A stretch of 64,000 nucleotides of DNA from contig BDDD01002676.1 of assembly GCA_001972305.1 (NCBI GenBank), forward strand, positions 103,023-167,022. The letters are read 5' to 3'. A model generated the notes under the pieces. It had not been told where the DNA came from and made no database searches. It was given only the letters and a program-made list of their open reading frames with translations. A program made the translations under genes and the position numbers. Positions 23,110 to 41,195 of the stretch are shown here, piece by piece (within the stretch, counting starts at the first letter, position 1; every line of letters starts with the position of its first letter). This DNA is from Cephalotus follicularis (lineage: Eukaryota; Streptophyta; Magnoliopsida; Oxalidales; Cephalotaceae).

Positions 23110-23867
23110 TTTCGAAGGGTTACTAGTATCGGTGGACGTCTCGTATTGCGTGCAATTTAGTTGTTTCACGACAGGAGCAGTTTGCTCATTATTCACGTCA
23201 GGGGAAAAACAGTCCAAAAGCAATTTTTGTTCCGGCCACCGTTTGAGGCAAACGAGGTACGGATCTGGTGCGCCTCAACGAGAGGAATCTGTCGATGGTG
23301 TTGAATTTCAGATCTGGTGCGGGAATCGTCCCAAAAAGCATCCTAAAGTGTCGGTGCGTTGAAACCCGTGACTTCTATTCCGGCCGTCTCCGTTGAAGTC
23401 AGAGGCTCAGGCCGGTCGGGTTGAGTTCGTCTTTACACGGAGGTTCTTTTGCTGGCGGTGCGACTTCGAACCGTGGCCGGACGGAGGAGATAGCTGTGAA
23501 GTTGCCGCTGTTTGAATCAGTTTTTCCAGCCATTGGAGAAGACGGTTCAGGCAGAGGATTGTCGCGGTCGACTCCTAGAGGTCCTTCGGTCCATTTGTGA
23601 GGTCGATGTTGTCTGTCATCACCGGAATCACCATCTCCCTTCTTTGCCGTATGCTGCGTCGTGGAAAGGAAGGAGAAGACGAGAGCGTGGCTTCCACGCG
23701 CGCGTCATTGGGAGTGCTGGTTCCAGGCGCGTGAGGCGCACACACGGCAGAGAGTGAGTGAGGTTGTTTTGCTGTTTTCAGAGTTTGAGGCTCCATTTGG
23801 TTGTTGTTTCTGCTAAAAATTCAGGTGCACTCGTTCTAATTATTATTTAATCTATTTATTTATTGAA
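23110..23867 (+). other. GC-rich leader or LTR remnant upstream of a Copia gag
   Basis: GC content rises sharply against AT-rich flanks. The segment repeats GATCTGGTGCG (about 23261 and 23310) and contains many CG dinucleotides. It ends directly before a Copia gag start at 23868. The position suggests the 5' LTR/leader of that element, but no matching 3' copy was recognised. Confidence 0.45.
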
Positions 23868-26800
23868 ATGGATAAATATATTCCTTTTGAGATGGTTAAA
23901 TTACAATCGTTTGGTGGGTCAGAGTACAACGCTTGGAGGCGTAAGACTCAATTCAGGTTGAAATCCAATCCGATATTCTATACTGTTTTGAGTACTTTTT
24001 CTGACACCACTGAAGATGTTTCTGAATCTCAATAGTTAAGTGATGAGGACTACTGTATAGACTACTTGTTGAATTGTTTATCATACCGTCTTGCAGAAAC
24101 CCATAGTAAGTTTAAGACTGCTAAGGAAATATGGGACAACTTAGACGCTCAATTCTGAAAAGAGGAGGAGCTATCCAAATATCACCTAGTGGATAAGTTC
24201 TTAGATTTCAAGTTCCATGAGGACATGGAAATCACTCCTCAAGTTACTGATCTCGAGAACATGAGGTCTAAGATGAACAATGAGAATATTGGTATAACTG
24301 ATATTTTCATGGTTAGTGTTATTATCTATAAGCTACTTGTTGCATGGCATTCTTTCAAAACTGAAATGTATAGGAAGAAGAAATATATGAGAATGGATGA
24401 GCTCAATCGATACATCCGTATTGAAGATGAGAATCTTGCTAGGAATAACTTGGAGCTAGTTAAGCAACAACAGTCCGCTGCCAATGCTGTAACACAGCCC
24501 AAGAAATTTCCTAAGCAGTCCAAGTCACATAAGAGTGAAACCCCCAAGTTGGAGGCCAAGAAACTATTGATAAAAAGAAAAAAAAAATAAATCTAAGTGC
24601 CACAACTGTGGAAAATGGGGTCAGTGGGCAGCAGATTGTAGGCTACCTAAAAAGCCTAGTGCTGACACACAACAAAATGAAGCTCACATGTTGGTGGGCA
24701 AGCCTGAGCCTCGCAACTTTATCGCAATGATGACGGGTGGTAGGGCCAACGCTTATTCAGAGTGGTGGTTAGACACTTGAGCTACCTGTCATGCCACCAA
24801 TAACAAGAGTCTACTGATAGAGGTCATTGCTACGAAAGGGACTGTTACAGTGGCTAGTGGGGCTGAGGCACTCGTGACTTACACTAGTATTGCAAACCTG
24901 GTTCTTTCTTCAGGTAACATTCTTACTTTAAAAGATGTTAAATTTATACCTTTGTTTAATAAAAATTTAATTTCTATTAGTCTTTTAGACAAAGCTAGTA
25001 TGTGCACTTCTTTTATGAACAGTAAAGTAACTTTATCTGTTAATTCTGCTTATTTTGGTTGTGCATTTCTGATTGATGGTATGTATAGGTTAAGTTTAGC
25101 TAATGAGACTATATGCCATGTGAATTCAACATTAATTGATCATAAGTTATTACATAATAGACTTGGATATGTGAATTACAGAAAAATACTTCAATTGGCT
25201 AAAACTCATAATATACCATTAAATACTTATATTCAATTTAACAGATGTGAAGTGTGTGCTCAGACTAAGATCACTAGAAAACATTTTCAGTCGGTTTCTA
25301 GGAGTACATAACTTCTTGAATTGATACATTCTGACTTATGTGATTTCAAAAGTTTCACAATTCGTGGAGGTTGGAAGTATCTAATTACTTTCATAGAAGA
25401 TTTTTCAAGATATTGTCATGTTTATCTGTTGAAATCGAATGACGAAGCTTTTGAGAAGTTTTAAATTTTCAAAAAACGTGTTGAAAATCAATTAAACTTG
25501 AAAATTAAAATGTTTAAGAGTGATAGAGGAGGAGAATACACAATGACAGAGTTCAAGGAATTCTGTGCCTCTCAAGACATAATACTTGAAACTATTGTTC
25601 CTTACTCACCCCAATCAAATGGCATAGCTGAACGTAAGAACATGACGTTAACATAAATGTTAAACTCCATGCTATTGACAGTTGGCATGCCTACTTCATA
25701 TTGGGGGGAAGCAGTTCTAACTGCTAATCACATCTTGAATAGATTGTCACACTCTAAGTTAAACTCATTCCTTATGAGTTATGGCATAAACATCCTTGTA
25801 GATATGACACTCTCAAGACTTGGGGTTGTATTGCTTATGTACGATTACAAGACCCTAGGGGACCTAAGGTGGGACCTCGAACCAACACTTATGTGTACCT
25901 AGGTTGCGTAGACGATAGTGCTGCAAACAGGTTTTTGGATCTATCTACCAATACGATTATAGAATCTCGAGATGCTATTTTCTTTGAGGACAAGTTCCTT
26001 AGAGACCATGGTTTGACTGTACATAGCTATACAGCGGAGGTTATCGAATCTGAAACTGATCCATCTGAAACTAGTTCCACATTAATTCCTGCATCAGTAC
26101 CTGTGAGAGTATCTACAAGAGATAGAGTACCCAAGAGTTTTTGTGAGGACTTCGTCACTTACCATATGGAGGATGATCCATCTTCTTACAAGGAAGCTAT
26201 GAGATCTAGGGACTCTTTGTTGTGGACAGACGCCATTGATGATTAAATGAGCTCTCTGTTGCAAAATCACATATGGAAGCTAGTTGATTTGTCAAAATGG
26301 GCTAAAACTGTGGGCTACAAGTGGGTTTTGAAGAAGAAACTCAATAGTGATGGATCAATAGCTCGGTATAAAGCACATTTAGTAGTTAAAGGCTATACAC
26401 AACAGAGTGGGATCGACTTTTTTTTATGTCTATTCACCTGTGTGTCATCTATCTACTATAAGGATTCTTCTTACTTTGACATCTATGGTGCATCAAATGG
26501 ATTTAAAGACAACTTTCCTTAATGGAGAGTTGTCTGAAGAAATCTACATGAACCAACCTGAGGGGTTTGTCATGGAAGGTTTAGAGAACAAGGGATGTAA
26601 ACTGAAAAAATCCTTGTATGGTCTTAAACCAGTACCTAAATTGTGGCATCAAAAATTTGACAAAGTAAATAGCCATGGTTTTCAGACTAATTACTCGGAT
26701 AAATGCCTTTACTTTCGTTCTGTTCTTGGTTTCGATCTTTCTTTAGTGAGTGACGTGAAATCCACTTTGGCGAAGGAATTTTCCATGACAGATCTCGGTG

Positions 26801-27654
26801 TGGTTAACACCATTCTTGGTATGAAAGTAAGTTTTGAAAGGCAAGTTATCTCCCTTAGCCATACTCATTACATTGAGCAACTACTTTCTACTTGGGGATA
26901 CAATGATTGCAAACCTATTGAAACACCATGTGACTATAATAAGAAATTGAGCCATAATGACGATGCCAGTGTGAATCAGTTAGAATACTCTAAACTGATT
27001 GGTAGTCTCATGTACGCTATGAGTTGCACTAGACCAAACATAGCCTTTACAGTTGGTATGCTGAGTCGTTTCACTAGTAATCCTAGCAATGAGCATTGGG
27101 ATGCCCTTACGAGGCTGATAAGATACCTTAAAGGTACTAAAGATTATGTTCTCTACTACTTTGGTTATCCTCCAACTGTGAAAGGATATTCTGATGCCTT
27201 TTGGTGTTCAGATATTAGCGACAGTAAGTCTACCAGTGGATATGTGTTCACTTTAGGTGGAGCTGCTGTTACATGGAAGTCCAAGAGACAGACTTGTATT
27301 GCATTGTCATCTATGGAGTCGAAACTTTATGCTCTAACTTCTGCAGGAGAATAAGCATAGTGGATAAAGAATCTAACTATAGACATTTCATTGACTCGGC
27401 TAAAGATTAACTCTTTAAGCCTGTTCTGTGATAATCAAGCTGCAGTCCAAGTCTTTTAAAACTCACTCTTTAATTGTAAGAAGAGACATGTGAGACTGAG
27501 ACATGCATTGTTGAATTATCTTATAGAACTTGGGTTATCACTTTGGTCGATGTGAGATCGAAGGATAATATGGCCAATGCTCTCATAAAGAGTTTGAATA
27601 CAGATCGAATATTTAAAACAGTGGGGGAAATGAGGTTAAAGACTATGTAGACAT
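23868..27654 (+). pseudogene. Decayed full-length Copia gag-pol
   Basis: A gag-pol can be followed across many stops and frameshifts. Gag starts MDKYIPFEMVKLQSFGG (23868). Its zinc knuckle CHNCGKWGQWAADC (about 24598) has Gln where His should bind metal. Protease reads WWLDT then a stop where DTGA is expected. Integrase keeps HSDLCDFKSF, FKSDRGGEYT and SPQSNGIAERKN. RT keeps [20 protein letters not shown] and [18 protein letters not shown], but the YVDD block is deleted. RNase H keeps [12 protein letters not shown] and [11 protein letters not shown] polypurine-like AGTGGGGGAAATGAGG lies at about 27620. It is clearly old and dead; no LTR pair was recognised. Confidence 0.9.
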
Positions 27655-30239
27655 GTCTTAACCTACATTCTTAATTGTTTTGAAATATCGAATCTTTCTT
27701 TGTTGGTCAAATAAGATATGCACTTGTTTTTATATTTCATCGATACTTACAGTTATCGAAAAAATCTAAGTGAATAGGTTGTCTCATTCCAAGCTTGATG
27801 AAGATAGCATATCTCACTTAAGATGTCCTGTTTAGGAAGGTTATCTCATTCCAAATTTGATGATAGAACTTAACTAAATCTGGATAGTCCTCTTTGATTA
27901 AATTGTCCTATTCCAAACTTGATATAAGACAATTTAGCTAAGAATGATAAGATGATTGTGACATTCCAAATTGAAACATGGAAATGGTTATTTGCGAAAA
28001 AAAACATGTTTTGGTCTTGTTTTTAATTGAAACTTGACAGTAATCGGTTCTTTGTAAAATAAATTGTTTTGATCTTGTTCTTAATTGAAACTTGATAATG
28101 ATGCTTATGAATTTGATATTAATGCTTTAATGACATTGATATATATGTTCAGCCTGTTGATATGATGCTCAGTTTTTCTTGGTAGAAATAAACATTATTC
28201 TGGTAAATTACACAGATGATTGAATTCATTTTACATGAAATTCATATTTGGTGATTTATAGATTATGGCAAAAATGGTGGAGCAACTATTGATTGGGATC
28301 ATGACCAGGATGATCTACTTGATGAGTGATATCATCTTGAATTGTGGAGATTGTGGAGGTATTGTCATCTCTTTGCTGCTGTAGAGACATTCTACCTGTT
28401 GTTCAGTTTATTGTTTTAGTTCATTTCATTTATGAGACTATGTTGCTTAGCTCATGTATTTTTGAGACCTATGGTCCATTTCGAGTTACCTTTACAGTTT
28501 TTGGATACTTCTGTTTGGTTCACATATACTTGAGACTTTATGCATATTTTGTTTTTAGGAAAAAAAAAATATACTTTAACAAAAAAATATTAAGATACGT
28601 AATGGAGAAAACTAGCAAAGCATTTGTAGCTGTCTCTTGTTTAGTAGCCAAATCTGTCTCTCAAGTCAACTACTCGAGAAGGCCAATTCAATAAAAAACT
28701 AAACGTGGCCACTTGAGATATATATTCATGTAGCTTTCTGATTATGGAGTAAGGGTTACCTAAAAAATTAATTAATTAATTAATCTGTTGTTATTTGTAG
28801 TATACTCGTATTACACACATTAGAGTTTCAAAGGGGTTATATGAGAAATGTTAATGAACAAATTTCACGATATTATATTATTAATAAGTTGGTCATTTAA
28901 TATCCTTATAAAATTTTGTTTAGATGTCAAATGACTAACTCATTTACACACTTAATTTTTTTTTTCTTTCTCAAGAAAGCAAATTTTTAACAAATACATA
29001 AGAAAAATATTACTAAACACAGTTACGATAAATTGTAATTGAGATGAAACAATATTGGTTAAAAGGTAAAACATCATTGATGATGTCTTAAAATATCGTC
29101 AATATTGTATCGATATCTTAATTGGGATGATATATCTATTTAATAACATTATTCAATACATAATGATCATTAATTTTTCAAGAATTAATAACTTTATAAT
29201 AATTATTAATAATGATAAATAGATTTTTTTTGATCAATCTGACATAAATAACTTAGAGATATATCTTATACTTATTTAATTTTGTTAATCAAACATTAAT
29301 TTATTGTAATGCTTTTAAACTATAGATGTTGAACTTTCAACAATAATAACAAATGGAGGATAAAAAAATAAGAAAGATACCGCTTTAATTATATAAAAAA
29401 TAAGAAAGATACCGCTTTAATTATATCGAGGAATGATCATGTTTTCTAGATCATGACACGACAGTTTTTGAAAAGTAAGGATATCACCACTATAATTAAG
29501 AATAGCTGCGCATCTATTTCATAAGATTCATTTCCTTTATTTATCAATTTTGACTTGTCATGTGGTTCTTAATTATCCAGAGACACTTCTTTTTAATAGC
29601 CGAAAGCTATATTCTTTATGATATCAGTAAGATGAATATCAAGATGTTCATTTGCTTGAGTCATTGGATAACTTGATTATCTCACTTTGGAAGTTGCACT
29701 ACTCTAAATTGTTTACGTTGACAAGATTGAAATTATAAACTAGGCTTCATCTGCCTTCTTCGATTATTATTTTCTATAATCTAAACTTAAATATATTATA
29801 ATTGAGTTATTGAAATATTCATTAATAATATTTTGATTTTTAATAAAACAATCAATTCACTTGTAATACTATCTCAGTTATGGTAATATAATGCTAAGTT
29901 GGAATTGGAAGGGTTACTAAAATATTAGACTATTTTAATTGAAATTATTTTCTTTTATAGACATTATTTATTTATATACTAGATATGTTAGTAGGTCAGT
30001 TGTTAACGAGAGATGGAAGTTAATAGGGAGGGAGAACATACTATTCGTAATAAGAGTAATCACCATACAAAGAATTTTATAAAGATTTATTGTAATAAAT
30101 CGTTGAAAATTACCACATCATGATCGTGAGAATTTAAACCCTAAACTTATGATTAAAATCTCCAACTATTAAGCTGTGATCTTATCCCTTCCATAAATAT
30201 TATTTATCCGCATTTCTAGTTTTAATTATCACCTTTGGT
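27655..30239. other. AT-rich interval with degenerate tandem repeats
   Basis: From about 27775 to 27990 a unit of about 62 bp recurs three to four times (core T-TCATTCCAA-CTTGAT). From about 27990 to 28095 another unit recurs twice (core TTTTAATTGAAACTTGA). These may be the 3' LTR or flank of the preceding Copia. At 29363-29426 a 32-bp unit (AATAAGAAAGATACCGCTTT...) is perfectly duplicated. The frame at 28344-28694 resembles nothing known. The rest is AT-rich. Confidence 0.6.
29363..29426. repeat. Perfect 32-bp tandem duplication
   Basis: Two adjacent identical 32-bp copies with core AGAAAGATACCGCTTTAATT. Confidence 0.9.
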
Positions 30240-30438
30240 AAGTGGGGCTTACGTGGGGTATTTTGGAAGTCTTGAGTTGTGTTAGGTGGAATGCTAATCG
30301 GATGAATGTGGCTTCTGGGGAAGGGATTTTAGGGGTATGTACTAGTAGTACTCGAGCTGAGCTTTGGGGGCTGCCTACAAGTTTGTTGGTAGCTTGGAGG
30401 CTTCATATCCGAAGACTCGTTATAGAAACATTTAATTG
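30240..30438 (+). pseudogene. LINE RNase H domain fragment
   Basis: The open stretch GVCTSSTRAELWGLPTSLLV followed by AWRLHIRRLVIETFN matches the RNase H domain found at the 3' end of plant LINEs, where functional copies carry xSSxxAELWAL...AxxLGxxRLIVExDS. It is short, isolated and followed by non-coding sequence, so it is a fragment of a dead insertion. Confidence 0.75.
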
Positions 30439-30439
30439 A

Positions 30440-32351
30440 TTAAGATGATTGGCATTACCTTCCATCCCGGTTCTCTTATTGAAGATTGAAGACGTCTCTA
30501 GAGCCGCATTTTGAAAACTTTAATAATAAAGTATGACGTGATTGGCTGATTTGTTTGTGTTATATGTGGAGCCCTTCATTTTGGTAGGAGAATAATGATG
30601 CGGCCTTTACCATTACATTCGTTTGTAAAAAAATTATTATAGCAGTTAGATACATGAATATAAAATACAAAAATTTTGGCACTATTCATATGACTTGGCA
30701 TATAAAGGTATGTAGTAGTTAACTAGTTGGTGTTAGATTAGTATTCAATATTTGGTGGGTAAGTGACAATCTAAAGTGTGTCTAAAAAGTGGTAGAATGA
30801 TAATGACTTTTGCTAAGATGTATAGTGCTGAAACTGATGATGCAAGATTTGATTCCAACCTCAACAAGTTGTGTTTCTTGTGAATTTGCTTCTTAATTAC
30901 CTCCTTATAAACTCTGGTGCATTACCTAAAAATAGAAAATTAGGGACAGAATCGAGTTTGACACGATTCTTCAATGATAAGTAAATTCGAAGATGAGAAA
31001 AATATGAAAAATGCGTTGAGTAAATAAAAATTGTTCACCATATATTTATAGCGATGAATAAATGTAAAAAATACTTGATTATCTTCTTAAGTCCTAAGTT
31101 AATTATCAAATTAAGTGGTTATAGAATATGAGACAACTTTTCTATTTCCTCAGTAATTTAATCATATGTGTAAGTAATTATTTTCATCCAAGACCTAGTA
31201 TTTTATTACCATTAAAAACGCTTATCACTTATAACTTAAGTTAAGTGACACTCACTTATTTATCTTTAGAAAGTACGCAATAAATAATAATTTATTTTTT
31301 CCCTCTGTATAGTATAGAGAACATGTGAGAGCAGTCGTCCATGTATATGTGGTAGTGTCGGCATAAAGCTATGGGAATACACAAGGTCTCAGGTTATTAA
31401 ATAACAAGCTCGATGGAGAGGTCAAAATGCAACTTGTACCAATTGTGTCACTTTGGTTTCAATTTTCAAAACCAGGATTATCTTTGGCAAAAGTTTGTTC
31501 ACCTGATGAGAGCAACATCCTTCATTGATCAAGAAAAGAGGGCACATTAAGAATCAGAAGTTGACTTCAACATGGCAACCAGAAGGCATAGAGTTGTGTC
31601 AAAGTAAACTTGGTAGAAACAGTTTTGACTTTGAATTAAGATTAAATTTGATGTTTGGTAAGCATCAAGGAATCAAACTTGATTAATATAGCTGCTAATG
31701 ACATTTTTATTACTTTTATCCCTAGGTTTGTGTTAAATCTGTCAAACACAACTAATGTTTTAATCTCCATACGTAAAAGCATGTTTGAAAAGAATAAGAA
31801 TTCCTCGATTATTTAAAGTGTACTGACAGACCCTTTATACCTAACTGATGTGGCATCTCAACACCCGACCCGCCCTCACGTGCAATATTATCAATCATCA
31901 CCTTGGGCACTCACGGATGATCGAATATTGAGCTAACTTTGAGCTTTGCTATAAGGTATATAAAGCGTACTTGCTGCATATTTGATTCAATAAGAACTTC
32001 ATACGCAAAAGCAGGAGGGGCTTTTGAGAGGTTACTTGAAAGCTGGATCTACGTTTTAGCTCAAGATGAACACAAATGTCTTTAGATATGAAAATATCAC
32101 ATTAACTTCTCATAATATTCAATCTCATTAATTCTAATTACATAAATAAGATCAAAGCAGTATCTACTCACAAGATTTGAGATGCAAGATCAAAATTGGA
32201 CAGCCAGTACATGTTATTACTTTCAAGTGAAGAAACTTATAAATATTTATGATAGCCAGATTAGGCCATCAATAACTCAGCAAAGGCAGAAGATCAAAGA
32301 GATGATGGAATATTTAGACTAGACAAGCAGGGAAAGCTGTGGTGGAAAGGT
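30440..32351. other. Intergenic region downstream of the E2 gene
   Basis: AT-rich sequence without a recognised gene. About 32100-32351 may include the 3' UTR of the minus-strand E2 gene. Confidence 0.5.
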
Positions 32352-33226
<875 letters not shown>

Positions 33227-33937
33227 CAACAGAAAACCCCAAAATATCTTGAAGTGGGAAGATGAGAAATCAGGATGGATAAGAAAGTGTGAAAGAAGGG
33301 AACTAGCTATGGATATCAACGAAAGTGAAGAAGGCGTGTATTTATTGGAGGAGGAATTGCAGGTGTTAGGAAAGTGAGGCTATTGGTAGAGGTCTACAAA
33401 TTCTCTTTTGATTGATGAAAGTGGGCACAGTATAAATTCAAGGAAACAAAAGTAGCAAGTAAAGAATCTGAGTGTTTTAGAATGATGATAAGATTGAAAG
33501 ATATTTGCTATTGCTCTTATGTTTATCTAACACTTAACTGCATTGCTATTACTTTTAACAAGATGTATTATTCACATTGCTATAAGCATAACTAAATGGT
33601 GGGACTTTCTCTTGGAATCATTTCATTCCATACCGGGAATTTTCTATAATAGATAAGCATAACTATATGATGACGACATTAATTGACCATTTTGGCAATA
33701 AGGAGCTTTGATAGATGATGGCTTAAAGAAATATTCGTGCTCAGCAGATTAGGTTACATAGTTCATTTGTTGAGAATCTGGGAAAGCGAGTAAACTAAAA
33801 GCACCACCAAATTTGACTTTGAAATCCTTCAAAAAAAAAAAAAAAGTATAGGACCGTTATACATGTCCATTATAAAGTCCTTAGACACATTCTCTTCTTT
33901 CCTGTTTTTCTTGACTCAAAATCAAATAAACATTTTT
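33227..33937. other. 5' flank of the E2 gene
   Basis: Presumed promoter and 5' UTR of the minus-strand E2. Nothing further could be identified apart from A-rich runs (about 33827-33845). Confidence 0.45.
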
Positions 33938-34135
33938 TTTTTATGGGGAACATAATGCTCCTTTGAAAAAGTAGCTACAAATTAAACCCTAGTGAGCTTA
34001 ATACGAGACCCATCACCATAATCTCTCATGCAAGATTCCAGTTTGATCCCAAGAGGAATCAAACTCAAGACATGTGCGTCATATCAAACTGACTCCAAAT
34101 TCGCCCATACTACTGGGCTACCTGGTTGTGGTAAA
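33938..34135 (-). mobile_element. Candidate tRNA-derived SINE
   Basis: Read on minus, an A-box-like TAGCCCAGTAG (about 34120-34110) is followed about 45 bp later by a B-box-like AGTTTGATTCC (about 34065-34055), the internal RNA polymerase III promoter layout. The unit ends near a run of A on minus (T run at about 33932-33941). Flanking AAATAAACA and AAATTAAACA form a near-match duplication. The B box has two mismatches to consensus. Confidence 0.5.
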
Positions 34136-34573
34136 TTAAACACACATGGAAAATGCAGGAACAAAGGGGGAAATATGGTCAGTTTTAGGTGAACAATCTA
34201 ATACTGTCAAAGTACAGAATCTCACATATATTGCAAGGTCCTTCAAATGCACTAAATCATATTTAAAAAAAAACAAACAAGAAAACAGGTTTATATCTCC
34301 CCTTCTTTTTTTTTTTTCATGGAAGATAACCAAAGTGCATGTTAACAAACACAAAGTGAATCACTAATATACAGATCAGAGCACAACTCAGAAAGAGGAA
34401 CACGGAACTTGTGACGCTTACGGAGAGCCCGCTAGTTCTGTCAGTTGAGAGACTATAAACCACAGCCAGCTACTACCTCAAGGTGGGAAGAGAAAAACAA
34501 GAAATCGTGAGACACAAGTGGAATAAATGGCTAATTGGTCATGTTTGAAGCCCTGGAACTATAATTTCCATGA
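34136..34573. other. 3' flank of the ROP gene
   Basis: Likely the 3' UTR and downstream sequence of the minus-strand ROP gene. Small frames here are chance. Confidence 0.5.
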
Positions 34574-38299
<3,726 letters not shown>

Positions 38300-40575
38300 T
38301 GTAACGCTCTGAAACAATCTCTACTTGCTTTAAAATTATTGCATCATGTTTATGGATATTATGAAAATGATTGTGTATATGTATATGGATGTTATGGGAT
38401 ATTTTCAACACCCATATAATATGATTGCACGTTTGTTTACAGTATTACTTATGCATAGGGGTAGATTATAGCAGAGAGACCTATATAAATAGAACACTCA
38501 TTCTCTCCTCTCTCTTTCTCTCTCCACGTTTCTCTCTCTTATCTCTCGCAAAACACCACAAAAACAACCCCTAATCAACTATATCAAGAGGAAAATCATA
38601 GGGAATGGGTTGTTGATTGATCAAAACCTTGATTGACATAAGATTGAAGCTCCATAGACCAAGAACTTAAGTTCTTTCTCGCATTTCTCAACTTACGAGC
38701 CAAGAACAAGTTTCAATCTTTGGTAGAAACCTTCTCTATCTAAATACGCTATGGTTTACACATATATGCACATGTATGAAATGTTATTATGAATTAAAAT
38801 GGATTGAAATAGATTGAATTGAATGTTAGAGGTTTTACGGTTAAAAGGGAGATTTTAACCTAAAATTGATAAATAATGGATTTGAATGATTAAAACTAGT
38901 TTTAATGGAATAAAAATAGTCTAGAGAACTTGAATTGAATTGGGTTTTGAAGGATTTAAAGAAATGAATTGAATTCACAAAAGTTTTAAGTTATGAACCC
39001 TAGTTTCTAGCACCCTAAGCGTCGACGGCTTGCCCGTGAGCGTCGCCGCTTAGGGGTCATGTTATAGTGAATTGGCTTTCAACTATTAGCACTTAGCCTT
39101 GCTGGCAACACTTAGCTAAGTGACGACGTTTAACCTTTGAGCGTTGCCTTTTAAGCTTTAATAATGAATTTCAAAACTTAATGTCTGCTCTAAGCAATGA
39201 TGCCTAGGCTTGAACGACGCGTAGCGCAAAACGTCACTGCCCAAGTTTTGAGAGCCGCCGCTTAAGGCCTGCAGTTTTTCAAAAAAGTTTTCAAAGAATG
39301 TTTCAAAATGGTTTTCTTCTAGGGCCTTTTCTAGGTGGTGTAAAGGTATAAGTTGGGTTTCTTCCTATGTTTTAAAGACGACTTAGTAAAGGAGAGTCTA
39401 TATAGATATGTTCACCGAAGAGAGAACAGTAACTGCTAGTCAGGTATACTAGGTGTCGACCTTCAGTCGACTAATCCCTCTGCTGGAGTTACGCATGGTA
39501 CATGTTTGATCGAGCATCATGACTAGCCCTTGAGCTATATGCTATCTTGAAAAAATGGGGTTAGATGTCTCATCCTTAAGTTGCGTATCATCTTAAAAAA
39601 GTGGAATTTGAGACTTACAATGAGCTGCGTGTCATCTTGAAAAAGTGGGATATAGACTTACGTATGGATAGGGAGGCCATGTGACTAGCCCTAAAGCTGT
39701 ACATCATCTTGAAAAAGTGGGGTTAGATGTCTCATCATTGTGCTATGATATGCCATGATACAAGATGGTATGACTTGTATGGATCCTTAACTAGTTGAGC
39801 TCTTACCGGTGAACCGGTAGGTAACTAGATGTTCTATCCCTTGAGCTAGAGTTGCAAGTGGGCCGGTTCGAACCGTGAAACCGGCCCGAACCGGCCCGTG
39901 TGGTCCTTGAACCAGCCCGGACCGTGCGCCACATGGCAGACCTGTGGATAAATCTTCCCTTGAGAGCGGTCCGGGCCGGTTCAGAGTGTTTAGAACCGTT
40001 GAACCTGACCGGACCGGACCGTGAACCGGAGATAGACGTCAACGCCTATCGTACACGTCAATGCCAAAGACATCCACACACAAAAGGATTCTCAAATTGA
40101 AATGGACGTTAACGCACAAGGCAAATGAAGTCAACTCAAATGACATTAGCATCAACGTCATACATACGCGTCAACGTGAATAAAGCAAAAATCGAACATA
40201 AGCTTATGATGTCAACGCAAAGAACCAAATGTGTCAACGCATAAGGAGATAGACGTCAATGCCTATCATACACGTCAACGCCAATATGAACCGAACCGGC
40301 CTGACTCCCTTACGGTTAAGGTTCACGGGCCGGTTCGGTTCTCACTTTTTAGCTCCATGAACCGGCCCGGCCCGGACAGTGAGAAAAGCGGGCAGGTTCA
40401 CGAACTGAACCGCCTTTCGCCGGTCCCGAACAGTCCGGGCCACTGTTCGGACCTGCCCGGACCGCTTGCAACCCTACCTTGAGCTACATGCCATCTTGAA
40501 AAATGGGGTTTAGGCTTAGGGATAGTTGTATGCATAGGTTAACCATTTATATATGCTGGTATGTGACAATGTATA
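38300..40575 (+). repeat. Long LTR-like unit A (Gypsy-type), 3' end missing
   Basis: It begins TGTAACGCTCTGAAAC, with TATA at about 38484 (CTATATAAATAG) and a CT-rich stretch after it. About 39012-39260 repeats GCGTCGCCGCTTA-like words. About 39525-39740 and 40480-40510 repeat GAGCTATATGCTATCTTGAA-like units, split by a hAT insertion at 39847. The expected ...TTACA end is absent. The architecture matches the solo LTRs at 42140, 52105 and 58474. Confidence 0.6.
39847..40476. mobile_element. GC-rich non-autonomous hAT element, 630 bp, 8-bp duplication
   Basis: The ends are TAGAGTTGCAAGTGG and ...CCGCTTGCAACCCTA, flanked by an exact CCTTGAGC duplication (39839-39846 and 40477-40484). The interior is nearly the same as the element at 17103: CCGGTTCGAACCG arms and GTCAACG repeats in the centre. 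There is no transposase. It interrupts LTR-like unit A. Confidence 0.92.
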
Positions 40576-41154
40576 TGTGACATCCTGTACCCGTAAGGGG
40601 CTGGTGACGTCACTCAAATCCGTTCAATTACTTATGTCGAGTACTAGTAAGTATATTCTGTATTACAGAAGGCCATACAATTAAAAACTTTACTAACATG
40701 TGTGTATCAATTCAAAACATCTTAAACATTTAACCATTCATAAACCTTTCATATCCATAATACCATACAAAACAATATCATACATATCGTCTTTTACAAA
40801 CCATACATAAAAACTTATAATCTATCTTTGATACATAATCAAACCATATAAGTCTTAAACATAAATGTCCTTAACATAAAACACAAATCCAGCATCCTTG
40901 CATCATTGATCAATCCGTACCATCACTGATCCTTCTGTCCATGTCCACTATTACTAGCTCTTATTCTATCTGTCCCTGAACACATATAGATGCCCCATCC
41001 CAAAGGATGGGTCAGCCCAAAGACCTTTATAGAAACACAACCCCTATACTGAAAATATGTACAGGTATCGCCGATATTAATGCATGTCATGGTAATAATG
41101 CATGTACAATTGTAATTAACAATCCATATATATATATATATAGCCGTCCCATAC

Positions 41155-41195
<41 letters not shown>

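Noticed and set aside
28344..28694. 116-codon open frame with hydrophobic segments
   Set aside because: No family resemblance, no gene context, and AT-rich composition typical of intergenic DNA; membrane-like look comes from T-rich codons.
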